DNA of 64,000 bases. It comes from CAMDHY01 sp046156265 (GTDB lineage Bacteria > Pseudomonadota > Alphaproteobacteria > Rhizobiales > Segnochrobactraceae). The position numbers and the translations under genes were made by a program. This document shows positions 51,285-59,281 of this stretch, piece by piece (within the stretch, counting starts at the first letter, position 1; every line of letters begins with the position of its first letter). The stretch lies in NCBI RefSeq assembly GCF_046156265.1, contig NZ_JAWDIR010000047.1:124001-188000 (forward strand), given 5' to 3'. The notes beneath the pieces are model-generated. The model ran no database searches, was not told where the DNA came from, and saw only the letters and a list, made by a program, of their open reading frames with translations.

Positions 51285-51635
51285 TCAGCCGGCGCTCGTT
51301 GGGCCGGTGCCAGCGAGGCCGAGGAAGACGATTGCCGCCTGGCTCAGACGGGAGAGGTCGTCTGCGTCGAGCTGCCCGATCTTCTGACCGAGGCGCGCGC
51401 GTGGCACGGTCGTGATCTTGTCCACCATCAGCCGGCTCGGCTGGCGCAGGCCGTTCCGATCGTCGGGCTCGACGAGAAGCCGCAGGAACGGCGCATCGAG
51501 CGGATCCGACGTGAATGCGCAGATCGTGACCGATGCCGTCGCCGCGAAGGCGTCGTCCTGCAGGACGACGGCCGGGCGAGGCTTTCCGGTGTAGTCGCCG
51601 GCCGCGGCGACCGTCCAGATTTCGCCTCGCCTCAT
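51285..51635 (-). CDS. PemK/MazF-family toxin
   Basis: This 116-residue protein is a type II toxin of the PemK/MazF family, normally a ribosome-independent RNase. Seen: RRGEIWTVAAAGDYTGKPRPAVVLQDDAF (the loop GKPRPAVV is diagnostic), SVTICAFTSD, RNGLRQPSRLMVDKITTVPRARLGQKIGQLDADDLSRLSQAAIVFLGL. The ATG overlaps the antitoxin stop (ATGA at 51632-51635). It is convergent with choV with three bases between stops. Confidence 0.92.
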   Translation of the reverse strand: MRRGEIWTVAAAGDYTGKPRPAVVLQDDAFAATASVTICAFTSDPLDAPFLRLLVEPDDRNGLRQPSRLMVDKITTVPRARLGQKIGQLDADDLSRLSQAAIVFLGLAGTGPTSAG

Positions 51636-51841
51636 GTCCCGGAAAAATCCGACACCGCGTCGATGAACGCCTGGTCCTCGCGCTCGGACGGGCTCCTCGC
51701 GACGGCTTCGGACTGCCGTCTTGCCTCCGCTCGAAAGGCGTCGGTGCGCGTGTCGGGCAGCCAGATCTGCACCAGCCGCAGGCCCTGCGCACGCCGTCGC
51801 TGCCGGTGCGCCTCCACCCTTGGCCTCGAAGGCGCCGTCAT
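51632..51841 (-). CDS. MazE-like antitoxin (DUF3018)
   Basis: This 69-residue protein matches the DUF3018 antitoxin type that pairs with PemK/MazF toxins. The basic N-terminal VEAHRQRRRAQGLRLVQIWLPDTRTDAFRAEARRQSEAVARS is characteristic (RQGLRPVQIWVPDTR-like). The acidic C-terminal tail (SEREDQAFIDAVSDFSGT) would block the toxin. The gene is upstream of and overlaps the toxin gene, the usual layout. Confidence 0.9.
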   Translation of the reverse strand: MTAPSRPRVEAHRQRRRAQGLRLVQIWLPDTRTDAFRAEARRQSEAVARSPSEREDQAFIDAVSDFSGT

Positions 51842-51909
51842 GTCGCCGCTCCGCTCTGCGTTACATGTAACATAGTCGGGCGCTCGCAGCCGGGCAAGTC
51901 ACGCCACCG

Positions 51910-52239
51910 TCAGAACATGAACACGCCGCCGAGCCAGACGATCGCCAGCGCCCGCGCGCCCGTCGTCAGCACCGCGTGGCCCGTGCCGGAGGCCCGCCAG
52001 ACCGCGGCGCACAGGAACAGGTTGTAGGGGAGCGGCACCAGGAAGGCGGCGAGTGCCGCCCAGTCCGGGGCGTCGTGGGCGATCAGCGTCAGCGCGATGC
52101 CGCCCGCGCACAGGTTGAGCAGCGTCCCCCAGACCAGCATGTCGACGAGAAGCACGCGCCGCAGCGGGCTTTCGGCACGCCAGAGGCGCCGGAAGTGGCT
52201 GGGCACCGGCTGCAGCGCGGCGAGACTCGGCACGCTCAC
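51910..52239 (-). CDS. Small membrane protein, unknown function
   Basis: The 109-residue product starts with GTG at 52239, with GGAGGAG just upstream, overlapping the CorC-type gene stop (GTGA). It has three likely membrane helices (VLLVDMLVWGTLLNLCAGGIALTLI, WAALAAFLVPLPYNLFLCAAVW, VLTTGARALAIVWLGGVFMF). I do not recognise the family. The overlap implies co-expression with the CNNM/CorC protein. Confidence 0.7.
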   Translation of the reverse strand: MSVPSLAALQPVPSHFRRLWRAESPLRRVLLVDMLVWGTLLNLCAGGIALTLIAHDAPDWAALAAFLVPLPYNLFLCAAVWRASGTGHAVLTTGARALAIVWLGGVFMF

Positions 52240-53531
52240 GTCTCCTCCGCGGCCGCGACCTGAACCAGCAGCTTGTCGATCCGCCGGCCATCCATGTCGA
52301 CGATCTCGAAGCGGTAGCCGGCGTGCTCGAACCAGTCGCCGGCCGCCGGGATGCGGCCGAGCTTCTCGAGCGCCAGGCCGGCGACGGTGTGATAGTCGCC
52401 GCCGCCGATGCCGCGCACGCCGAGCCGGTCGCGGAACTCGTCGACCGGCGTCAGCCCGTCGACGAGCCAGGAGCCGTCGGCGCGCTCGACGATGTCGGGG
52501 TCCTCCGCCTCGTGCGCCTCCGGCAGGTCGCCGGCGATCGTCTCCAGCACGTCGGTGGGCGTGACGATGCCCTCGGTGGTGCCGTACTCGTCGACGACGA
52601 CGATCATATGGGCGCCGCTCGCCTTGAACTGGTCGATCAGGTTCAGCACCGGTGTCTGTTCCGGCACGGCCACGAGCGGCTGCATGAGGGCCCCGAGATC
52701 GAGCGGGCGGCCCTCCATGACGGCGGCCAGCATCGCCTTGGTGTGGACGACGCCGACCGCCTCGTCGACGGTGCCATCGCAGACGAGCAGTCGGGAGTGC
52801 GAGTGGGCGCACAGCACCCGCGCGATCTCCTCGCGGGGGGCGTTGCGGTCGAGCCAGACGATCTCGTTGCGCGGCGTCATCAGGGCGCGGACGTTGCGAT
52901 CGGCAAGGCGGAGCACGCCCTCGATCATCGCCCTTTCCTCGACGGCGAACACGCCCGTCTCGGCGCCCTCGGCGATGAGGGCTCGCACCTCCTCCTCGGA
53001 CACCGTCTCGTCGCCTTGCGACCGGCGGCCGAACAGGAGCAGGATCGCCTCCGTCGAGGTGCGCAGCAGCCAGACGATCGGTGCGGCCACCTTCGACAGC
53101 AGCGTCATCGGCCCCGCCACGACGGTGGCGACCGCTTCCGGGTTGGCGAGCGCCAGCCGCTTCGGCACGAGCTCGCCGATGACGAGCGACAGATAGGTAA
53201 TGCAGACCACGACGACGAAGAAGGCGATCTCCGGCCCGCGGGTGCCGATCGCCGGGACGTCGGAAAGCACGTGGCCGAGGCGGTCGGCGAGGGTGGCGCC
53301 GGAGAAGGCGCCGGCGAAGATGCCGACCAGCGTGATGCCGATCTGCACCGTCGAGAGGAAGCGGCTCGGGTCCTCCTTCAGCCGGAGCGCGGCGCGGGCG
53401 CCGCGGCTGCCGTCGGCGGCCATCCCCTCCAGCCGCGCCTTGCGGGCCGAGACGACGGCGAGCTCCGACATCGCCAGCACGCCGTTGACGAACGTGAGGG
53501 CGAAGACGACGGCGATCTCGAAGAACAACAT
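52236..53531 (-). CDS. CNNM/CorC-type (hemolysin-family) membrane protein
   Basis: From the ATG at 53531 the protein has 431 residues; an upstream start would add 21 non-homologous residues. The DUF21/CNNM domain (four hydrophobic segments, starting FFEIAVVFALTFVNGVLAMSELAVVSARKARLE) is followed by a CBS pair (MTPRNEIVWLDRNAPREEIARVL, LMQPLVAVPEQTPVLNLIDQFKASGAHMIVVVDEYGTTEGIVTPTDVLETI) and the C-terminal CorC_HlyC domain (VDGLTPVDEFRDRLGV, VAGLALEKLGRIPAAGDWFEHAGYRFEIVDMDGRRIDKLLV). Family members help in Mg/Co transport; the name hemolysin is historical. Confidence 0.93.
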   Translation of the reverse strand: MLFFEIAVVFALTFVNGVLAMSELAVVSARKARLEGMAADGSRGARAALRLKEDPSRFLSTVQIGITLVGIFAGAFSGATLADRLGHVLSDVPAIGTRGPEIAFFVVVVCITYLSLVIGELVPKRLALANPEAVATVVAGPMTLLSKVAAPIVWLLRTSTEAILLLFGRRSQGDETVSEEEVRALIAEGAETGVFAVEERAMIEGVLRLADRNVRALMTPRNEIVWLDRNAPREEIARVLCAHSHSRLLVCDGTVDEAVGVVHTKAMLAAVMEGRPLDLGALMQPLVAVPEQTPVLNLIDQFKASGAHMIVVVDEYGTTEGIVTPTDVLETIAGDLPEAHEAEDPDIVERADGSWLVDGLTPVDEFRDRLGVRGIGGGDYHTVAGLALEKLGRIPAAGDWFEHAGYRFEIVDMDGRRIDKLLVQVAAAEET

Positions 53532-53630
53532 GGTGTGTGAGGGGCCTGGTGGTGGCGCGGAGGCTAGTATGGGGTCTGCGGGCGGCAGGTGCAAAAAGCC
53601 GCCGCCGCGGCCCCGGCTCTCGCGGCCGCG

Positions 53631-54683
53631 TCAGGGTGGCGCGTCGGCCGGGCCCTCGCCGCGGGCGAGCGCGCGCACCACCGGGCTCGCGACCCGGTAG
53701 GCGGCCTCGATGGCGGCGTCGTAGGCGGAGAAGCTGGTCTCGTCGGCGTTCTGTGCCAGGTGCTCGGCGGCGGTCTCGCCGCGACGGGGAAGCGTGTGGT
53801 TGCTGGCGGCGCGCAGCACCAGCACGCGGTCGCGGTCGACCTTGCCGGCGCGGGCGAGCTGCGTCAGGGCCGTCAGCGTGCCGGTGTCCTCCATCGCCGA
53901 GGTGGTGAAGTCGCCGCGGCCCTCGGTCCAGTAGCGCACCCAGCGCCCGGCCCAGCGGTTGAGGCGCTTGCCGGTCCAGAAGGTCGAGCCGGACAGCGTG
54001 TCGCCACGCATCACCCGCGGTGGCGTCTGGGAGGCCGGATAGTCCTCGTAGCCGCGCCGCGCCCGGCGGAGCGCACGGTCGTCGGCAAGGCGGATGTTGC
54101 GCGTCTCGCGGAAGGCCCAGGCGACGAGGCTCTCCTTCAGCTTGAACACCGAGCGGGTCGCCCCGGTCGGCGGCCGCGGCTCCTGGTAGGGCTCGGTCCG
54201 GCCGAGCGGCACGTAGCCGGTCGTCCAGTCGGCCGGGATCTCGCGGGCGTCGATCTCGTAGGCGAGGTCGGCGTCGACCACCCAGCGCGCCCACGCCGCC
54301 GAGCCGACCGACATCCGCTCCGGATTGCCGCCGGCGATGCCGGCCACCACCCAGTAGGCCTGGGAGAGGTCGAAGCGCGGGTCCATGCCGAGACCGGTGA
54401 TCGAGGCGCTCGCATGGGCCGTGCCCTCGCCGGTGACGATCGCCAGCACGCCGAGGTCGGGATTGTAGCGCAGGCGGTGGTTGCCCTGCGGGAACGGCAG
54501 GACCTCGGGGAGCGGCAGGCGCTCGGTCCAGAGCTGCAGTTCGCCGGGGATGTCGCCCTTGTCCTTGCCGATCTCGAAGGCGGTGACGACCACGACCTTG
54601 ATGGGGATCGGCGGGTCGGCGGCCCTGGCCGGACTAACGACGAGGGCTGTGGCGAGCAGGAGGGCGGGGATCACGTGGCGCAT
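53631..54683 (-). CDS. Purine nucleoside permease (NUP)-family protein
   Basis: This 350-residue protein starts at 54683 with a signal peptide (HVIPALLLATALVVSPARAADPP). The mature part resembles the NUP family (GELQLWTERLPLPEVLPFP, NPDLGVLAIVTGEGTAHASASITGLGMDPRFDLSQAYWVVAGIAGGNPE, EIDAREIPADWTTGYVPLG, DFTTSAMEDTGTLTALTQLARAGKVD). The fold is related to nucleoside phosphorylases although the family was named as permease. It lies next to the pyrimidine genes but on the opposite strand; a RutR-like site lies in the divergent gap, which may also serve it. Confidence 0.87.
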   Translation of the reverse strand: MRHVIPALLLATALVVSPARAADPPIPIKVVVVTAFEIGKDKGDIPGELQLWTERLPLPEVLPFPQGNHRLRYNPDLGVLAIVTGEGTAHASASITGLGMDPRFDLSQAYWVVAGIAGGNPERMSVGSAAWARWVVDADLAYEIDAREIPADWTTGYVPLGRTEPYQEPRPPTGATRSVFKLKESLVAWAFRETRNIRLADDRALRRARRGYEDYPASQTPPRVMRGDTLSGSTFWTGKRLNRWAGRWVRYWTEGRGDFTTSAMEDTGTLTALTQLARAGKVDRDRVLVLRAASNHTLPRRGETAAEHLAQNADETSFSAYDAAIEAAYRVASPVVRALARGEGPADAPP

Positions 54684-54779
54684 CGCCCCTCTATAGGGGC
54701 GCCCGGCGCGATTGTCCCGCCATCGCCACGTCGCAACCACTTTGGAACGCCTCTCATCCGTTGACAGCGGCGAGACGGT

Positions 54780-54795
54780 TTGATCAGATGGTCAA
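54780..54795. promoter_or_regulatory. RutR-type operator before preT
   Basis: TTGATCAGATGGTCAA, an almost perfect match (one mismatch) to the known RutR consensus TTGACCANNTGGTCAA. It lies 111 bases upstream of preT, in the gap shared with the divergent NUP gene. A related palindrome lies before the RutR-like gene itself (59088). Confidence 0.8.
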
Positions 54796-54905
54796 AATTT
54801 CAGCCTGACGCCGCAACGGGCAGTGCCCGCGGGCGGGGCTCACCGAAGACACCCAGAGGGCGTCGCCGAATCCGAAAACGGACGGGACGCGGTGGAGACG
54901 ATGGC

Positions 54906-56270
54906 ATGACGGCAGCACCGGACATCCGGGGCGGACGCCTGGCGTCCGCCGAGTACGCGGTCAATTTCGCCGACCTGCATCCGGCACAGACGCCGCACGA
55001 GGCGCGGCTCGCCGCCGAGCGGTGCCTGTTCTGCTACGACGCACCCTGCCAGACGGCGTGCCCGACCTCGATCGACATTCCCCTGTTCATCCGCCAGATC
55101 GCCACCGGCAACCGGCTCGGCTCGGCGAAGACGATCCTCTCGGCCAATCCGCTGGGTGCCATGTGCGCCCGCGTCTGCCCGACCGAGACGCTCTGCGAGG
55201 AGGCGTGCGTGCGCAATGCCGACGCCGACGAGCCGGTGGAGATCGGCCGGCTGCAGCGCTACGCCACCGACCTCGTCATCGACGAGATGCGGCCGATCTT
55301 CCGCCGCGCGGCGCCGACCGGCCGCAAGATCGCCGTCGTCGGCGCCGGCCCGGCCGGCCTCGCCTGCGCCCATGGCCTGGCGCTCGCCGGCCACGAGGTG
55401 ACGATCTTCGACGCGCGGGAGAAGGCCGGGGGCCTGAACGAGTATGGCATCGCCTCCTACAAGGCGACCGGCGACATCGCCCAGCGCGAGGTTGACTGGC
55501 TCCTGTCGGTCGGCGGCATCACGGTCGAGACCGGCAAGGCGCTCGGCCGCGACGTGACGCTCGCGGGCCTGCGGGCCGAATACGACGCGGTCTTCCTCGG
55601 GCTCGGCCTGCAGGGCGTCAATCACCTCGGCTTCCACGACGGCGGCATCTCCGGCGTGGTCGATGCGATCGACTTCATCGCCCGCCTCCGCCAGGCGCAG
55701 GCGGACGGCCGCCTCGACACGGTGCCGGTCGGCCGCCGCGTCGTCGTCATCGGCGGCGGCATGACGGCGATCGACGCCGCCGTGCAGGCGAAGAAGCTCG
55801 GCGCCGAAGAGGTGACGATCGTCTACCGCCGTGGACCGGCGGAGATGGGCGCGAGCCGCTTCGAGCAGGAACTGGCGCTGACCCACGGCGTCACCATCCG
55901 CCACTACGCCCGCGTCGTCGAACTCGAGGACCGGGACGGCCAGCTGCACGCCGTCCACGTCGCCGTCACCGGCGTCGACGGCGGCCACGTCTATGACACC
56001 AACGAGCGCTTCGAGCTGTCCGCCGACATGCTGCTGAAGGCGATCGGCCAGACCTTCCTGCCCGAGGTGCTCGGCCACGATCTCGAGCTCGCCCACGGCC
56101 GCATCGTCATCGACGACGAGCGCCGCACCTCGCTGCCGGACGTCTTCGCCGGCGGGGACTGCGTCGCCGCCGGCTCCGACCTCACCGTCGTGGCGGTCGA
56201 GGACGGCAAGCAGGCGGCCCGCGCCATCGACCGGCAGCTGCGCGGCGGCATGGAAATTGTGGCTGCTTAA
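54906..56270 (+). CDS. preT: Dihydropyrimidine dehydrogenase subunit PreT
   Basis: PreT, with PreA, reduces uracil and thymine with NADH, the first step of reductive pyrimidine breakdown. From the ATG at 54906 it has 454 residues; an earlier start adds 42 Arg-rich residues. N-terminal cysteine cluster: CLFCYDAPCQTACPTSIDIPLFIRQI and NPLGAMCARVCPTETLCEEAC, as in glutamate synthase small subunits. FAD/NAD motifs: IAVVGAGPAGLACAHGLALAG and VVVIGGGMTAIDAAVQAKKLG, then SLPDVFAGGDCVAAGSDLTVVAVEDGKQAA. An AT-rich gene of unknown function lies between it and preA. Confidence 0.94.
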   Translation: MTAAPDIRGGRLASAEYAVNFADLHPAQTPHEARLAAERCLFCYDAPCQTACPTSIDIPLFIRQIATGNRLGSAKTILSANPLGAMCARVCPTETLCEEACVRNADADEPVEIGRLQRYATDLVIDEMRPIFRRAAPTGRKIAVVGAGPAGLACAHGLALAGHEVTIFDAREKAGGLNEYGIASYKATGDIAQREVDWLLSVGGITVETGKALGRDVTLAGLRAEYDAVFLGLGLQGVNHLGFHDGGISGVVDAIDFIARLRQAQADGRLDTVPVGRRVVVIGGGMTAIDAAVQAKKLGAEEVTIVYRRGPAEMGASRFEQELALTHGVTIRHYARVVELEDRDGQLHAVHVAVTGVDGGHVYDTNERFELSADMLLKAIGQTFLPEVLGHDLELAHGRIVIDDERRTSLPDVFAGGDCVAAGSDLTVVAVEDGKQAARAIDRQLRGGMEIVAA

Positions 56271-56846
56271 ATGCAGGTTCTGGCACTCAATCGAAAGTGG
56301 GCCGAGGACGACGATCTGCTTTCGTCGGACTTTAGTTTGGCCGGGAGTGTAGCGCCGCCGTCCTTTGACGTTCAGCTAGTGGATGCTGGCCTTGGAGCCT
56401 CATTGCCGACGATTTTGTTCAGCTGCGCGAATGCTGCGGCGTTGGCTCTTGCAATTTTTTCCGCTCCCAAGACAATTAAAGAAAATTGGCCGGAATGGAA
56501 GTCGATTTATGATAGTATCACTAGCAAGGTGTCATCGATTTATGATGAATATAGTATAGATAGGGATTCCGCAGCGATTATCGCTATTCATGAGGTGTTT
56601 GAGCTGACTGCGGGCGCGGGGGATCTGTTTGTTGATTTCGTGCTGCGCCACTATAGCGATTTGTCTACCGGCTATGAGGATGTTTCTATCGTAAAAGTTG
56701 TGATAGCAGATAGCGGTGTCGAAGGTAATATTCAGGCATCAAGGCAAGTAAGATGTCGATATATTGTCGGTGTGTCAGCGGAAGTTTCGAGATACACTGT
56801 TTTAGTTGAGAAGACGGGCTTGGTGTCATTCTGCAGGCTGATATAA
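56271..56846 (+). CDS. Unknown AT-rich ORF inserted between preT and preA
   Basis: The 191-residue frame begins ATG at 56271 directly after the preT stop. The gene is far less GC-rich than its surroundings (one 60-base row counted by eye is about 40% GC). The protein has a hydrophobic segment (TILFSCANAAALALAIFSAPK), then a mixed helical region (ENWPEWKSIYDSITSKVSSIYDEYSIDRDSAAIIAIHEVFE) and a beta-rich end (VSIVKVVIADSGVEGNIQ, RCRYIVGVSAEVSRYTVLVEKTG). No motif or family is recognised. PreA has its own ribosome site, so the insert splits two genes that are usually adjacent. Foreign origin is likely, function unknown. Confidence 0.6.
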   Translation: MQVLALNRKWAEDDDLLSSDFSLAGSVAPPSFDVQLVDAGLGASLPTILFSCANAAALALAIFSAPKTIKENWPEWKSIYDSITSKVSSIYDEYSIDRDSAAIIAIHEVFELTAGAGDLFVDFVLRHYSDLSTGYEDVSIVKVVIADSGVEGNIQASRQVRCRYIVGVSAEVSRYTVLVEKTGLVSFCRLI

Positions 56847-56860
56847 GGGAGAGCGCCAAA

Positions 56861-58171
56861 ATGGCCGATCTGTCCGTCACCTTCGCCGGCATCCGCTCGC
56901 CGAACCCGTTCTGGCTCGCCTCGGCGCCGCCGACCGACAAGGCCTACAACGTCGAGCGCGCCTTCGAGGCGGGCTGGGGCGGCGTCGTCTGGAAGACGCT
57001 CGGCGAGGAGGGGCCGCCGATCGTCAACGTCTCCGGCCCGCGCTACGGCGCCATCCACGGGCCGGACCGGCGCGTCATCGGCTTCAACAACATCGAGCTC
57101 ATCACCGACCGGCCGCTCGAGGTGAACCTCGCCGAGATCGCCGCCGTGAAGCGGCGCTGGCCGGACCGGGCGATGGTCGTCTCGCTGATGGTGCCGTGCG
57201 AGGAGGTCGCGTGGAAGCGCATCCTGCCGCGCGTCGAGGACACCGGCGCCGACGGCATCGAGCTCAACTTCGGCTGTCCGCACGGCATGTCCGAGCGCGG
57301 CATGGGCGCGGCCGTCGGCCAGGTGCCCGAGTACGTGCAGATGGTGACGGAGTGGTGCAAGCTGCACTCGCGGCTGCCGGTCATCGTCAAGCTGACGCCG
57401 AACGTCACCGACGTCCGCAACCCCGCTCAGGCGGCGGTGCGCGGCGGCGCCGACGCCGTCTCGCTCATCAACACCGTCAATTCCATCATGGGCGTCGACC
57501 TCGACGCGATGGCGCCGAACCCGCACACCGACGGCAAGGCGACGCACGGCGGCATGTGCGGCCCGGCGGTGAAGCCGATCGCGCTCCACATGGTCGCCGA
57601 CATCGCCCGCTCGCGCGGCACCGCCGGCATCCCGATCTCCGGCATCGGTGGCATCGAGACCTGGCGCGACGCAGCCGAGTTCATCTCGCTCGGCTGCGGC
57701 ACCGTGCAGGTCTGCACCGCGGCGATGGTCTACGGATTCAAGATCGTCCAGGAGATGATCTCCGGCCTCGAGACCTTCATGGACGAGAAGGGCTACGCCA
57801 CCATCGAGGACTTCCGCGGCCGCGCCGTGCCGAACGTCACCGACTGGCAGCACCTCAACCTGCACTACGCCGTCAAGGCGCGGATCGACCAGGACCTCTG
57901 CATCAAGTGCGGTCGCTGCCACATCGCCTGCGAGGACACCTCGCACCAGGCGATCACGTCGCAAAAGGACGGCGTGCGCCACTTCGAGGTGATCGACGAG
58001 GAGTGCGTCGGCTGCAACCTCTGCGCCACGGTCTGCCCGATCGAGCACTGCATCGAGATGGTGCCGCTGATGAACGAGGTCGACCGCCGCACCGGCCGTC
58101 TCGTCGACGGCTCCCACCTCGACTGGACAAGGCACCCCAACAACCCGGCGGTCCGCGAGGCGGCTGAGTGA
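56861..58171 (+). CDS. preA: Dihydropyrimidine dehydrogenase subunit PreA
   Basis: PreA is the FMN- and Fe-S-containing catalytic half of dihydropyrimidine dehydrogenase. It has 436 residues. The dihydroorotate dehydrogenase-like barrel comes first (ADLSVTFAGIRSPNPFWLASAPPTDKAYNVERAFEAGWGGVVWKTLG, IELNFGCPHGMSERGMGAAVGQ with the active-site Cys). Two [4Fe-4S] motifs close the protein, CIKCGRCHIACEDTSHQAI and CVGCNLCATVCPIEHC. The ATG is preceded by AAGGGAGAG. Downstream is a palindromic element. Hydantoinase and ureidopropionase, the later steps, are not in the window. Confidence 0.95.
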   Translation: MADLSVTFAGIRSPNPFWLASAPPTDKAYNVERAFEAGWGGVVWKTLGEEGPPIVNVSGPRYGAIHGPDRRVIGFNNIELITDRPLEVNLAEIAAVKRRWPDRAMVVSLMVPCEEVAWKRILPRVEDTGADGIELNFGCPHGMSERGMGAAVGQVPEYVQMVTEWCKLHSRLPVIVKLTPNVTDVRNPAQAAVRGGADAVSLINTVNSIMGVDLDAMAPNPHTDGKATHGGMCGPAVKPIALHMVADIARSRGTAGIPISGIGGIETWRDAAEFISLGCGTVQVCTAAMVYGFKIVQEMISGLETFMDEKGYATIEDFRGRAVPNVTDWQHLNLHYAVKARIDQDLCIKCGRCHIACEDTSHQAITSQKDGVRHFEVIDEECVGCNLCATVCPIEHCIEMVPLMNEVDRRTGRLVDGSHLDWTRHPNNPAVREAAE

Positions 58172-58181
58172 AGTTTTCTTG

Positions 58182-58330
58182 TCCTCCCCCTGCCAGGGGG
58201 GAGGACAGCCGGCGGAGCCGGCAGGTGGGGGCCCGTCAATCCGGATGACTACCTCGGCCGTCGTGCTCCGGATTGACAGGCCCCACCCTGACCGCTGCGC
58301 GGTCTGTCCCTCCCCCTGGCAGGGGAGGGA
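58182..58330. repeat. Type-1 element (arm A + inverted arm B) after preA
   Basis: Arm A at 58182 (outer hairpin, inner stem GCCGGC/GCCGGC with loop GGA, then GTGGGGGCCCGTCAAT). The inverted arm B starts near 58269 (GGATTGACAGGCC) with inner stem GACCGC/GCGGTC and loop TGC, and ends at 58330. It starts 10 bases after the preA stop codon. Confidence 0.9.
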
Positions 58331-58358
58331 CGCTCCACCACCAGCGTGGAGGGACGCG

Positions 58359-59036
58359 TCAGGGCCTGAGCCCGCCCAGCAGGATCGTCAACAGCGAAGC
58401 GAGCGTGCGCTGGTGGAAGTCGTCGTCGGAGAGGTCGGAGCCCGCCACCGCCCGCACCTGCACGGCGAAGTCGGCATAGTGCTGCGTCGTCGCCCAGATC
58501 GAGAAGAGGAGGTGGCGCGGATCGACCGGCGCCATCCGCCCCTCGGCGATCCAGTGCTCGATGATCGCCGCCTTGGCGTCGACCAGGCACTTGAGACGGC
58601 CGGACAGCACGGGGGAGAGATGCGGCGCGCCCTGGATGATCTCCATCGCGAACATCCGCGAGGCGGCCGGGTCGCGCCGCGAGGCCTCGAGCTTGTTGGC
58701 GATGTACTCGGGCAGCGCGTCGAAGGGGTCGCGGGAGGCGTCGAGGCCGCGCAGTGGCTCCAGCCACATGTCGAGGGTGCGCTCCAGCACGGCGGTGTAG
58801 AGCGCGTCCTTGGAGCGGAAGTAGTAGAGCAGGTTCGGCTTCGACATGCCGGCGGCGGCCGCGATCTGCTCGACGCGGGCACCGTGGTAGCCGAACGTCG
58901 AGAACACATTCAGCGCCGCGTCGAGGATGCGCACGGCGTTCGCCTCGCCGATGCGCGTCTTGCGCGGACCGGCGGGCGATTCGCCCTCAGTCACCTCGAC
59001 GGCACCGCCCGCGCCCTTGACTTCGTGACCCTCCAT
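58359..59036 (-). CDS. rutR: TetR-family regulator, RutR-like
   Basis: RutR senses uracil and represses pyrimidine-catabolism genes. From the ATG at 59036 (AGAGGGCGGG upstream) the protein has 225 residues. The helix-turn-helix is ILDAALNVFSTFGYHGARVEQIAAAAGMSKPNLLYYFRSKDALYTAVLERTL, and the C-terminal domain (YIANKLEASRRDPAASRMFAMEIIQGAPHLSPVLSGRLK, FSIWATTQHYADFAVQV) fits the RutR/YcdC ligand-binding domain. RutR-type palindromes stand before this gene and before preT, so it probably controls both pyrimidine units. Confidence 0.88.
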   Translation of the reverse strand: MEGHEVKGAGGAVEVTEGESPAGPRKTRIGEANAVRILDAALNVFSTFGYHGARVEQIAAAAGMSKPNLLYYFRSKDALYTAVLERTLDMWLEPLRGLDASRDPFDALPEYIANKLEASRRDPAASRMFAMEIIQGAPHLSPVLSGRLKCLVDAKAAIIEHWIAEGRMAPVDPRHLLFSIWATTQHYADFAVQVRAVAGSDLSDDDFHQRTLASLLTILLGGLRP

Positions 59037-59087
59037 CCCGCCCTCTTGCCCCGCCGTGCCCGCATCCGGCGCGATGGTGCCCAAGAT

Positions 59088-59103
59088 TTGCCCAGCCGGT
59101 CAA
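59088..59103. promoter_or_regulatory. RutR-type operator before rutR and the ABC transporter
   Basis: TTGCCCAGCCGGTCAA within ATTTG-N10-CAAAT (59086-59105). Two mismatches to the TTGACCANNTGGTCAA consensus, with symmetric outer arms. It lies 52 bases upstream of the divergent RutR-like gene and 179 bases upstream of the transporter ATPase. Confidence 0.65.
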
Positions 59104-59281
59104 ATCGCCGCCGGCCGATCGGCGCGCATCGCTCGCGCAGCGACGGCCGATCACGCTATCTTGCCTGCATGGCACACGCCTTGCGATCCGCCTCCGGCCC
59201 GATGGCCGGCGCCTGCGGAACCGGATGGCGGCGGGGGTGGCGGCTCCGGGACAGCGGGACGGGCGGATTGTGAAGGAAGCG

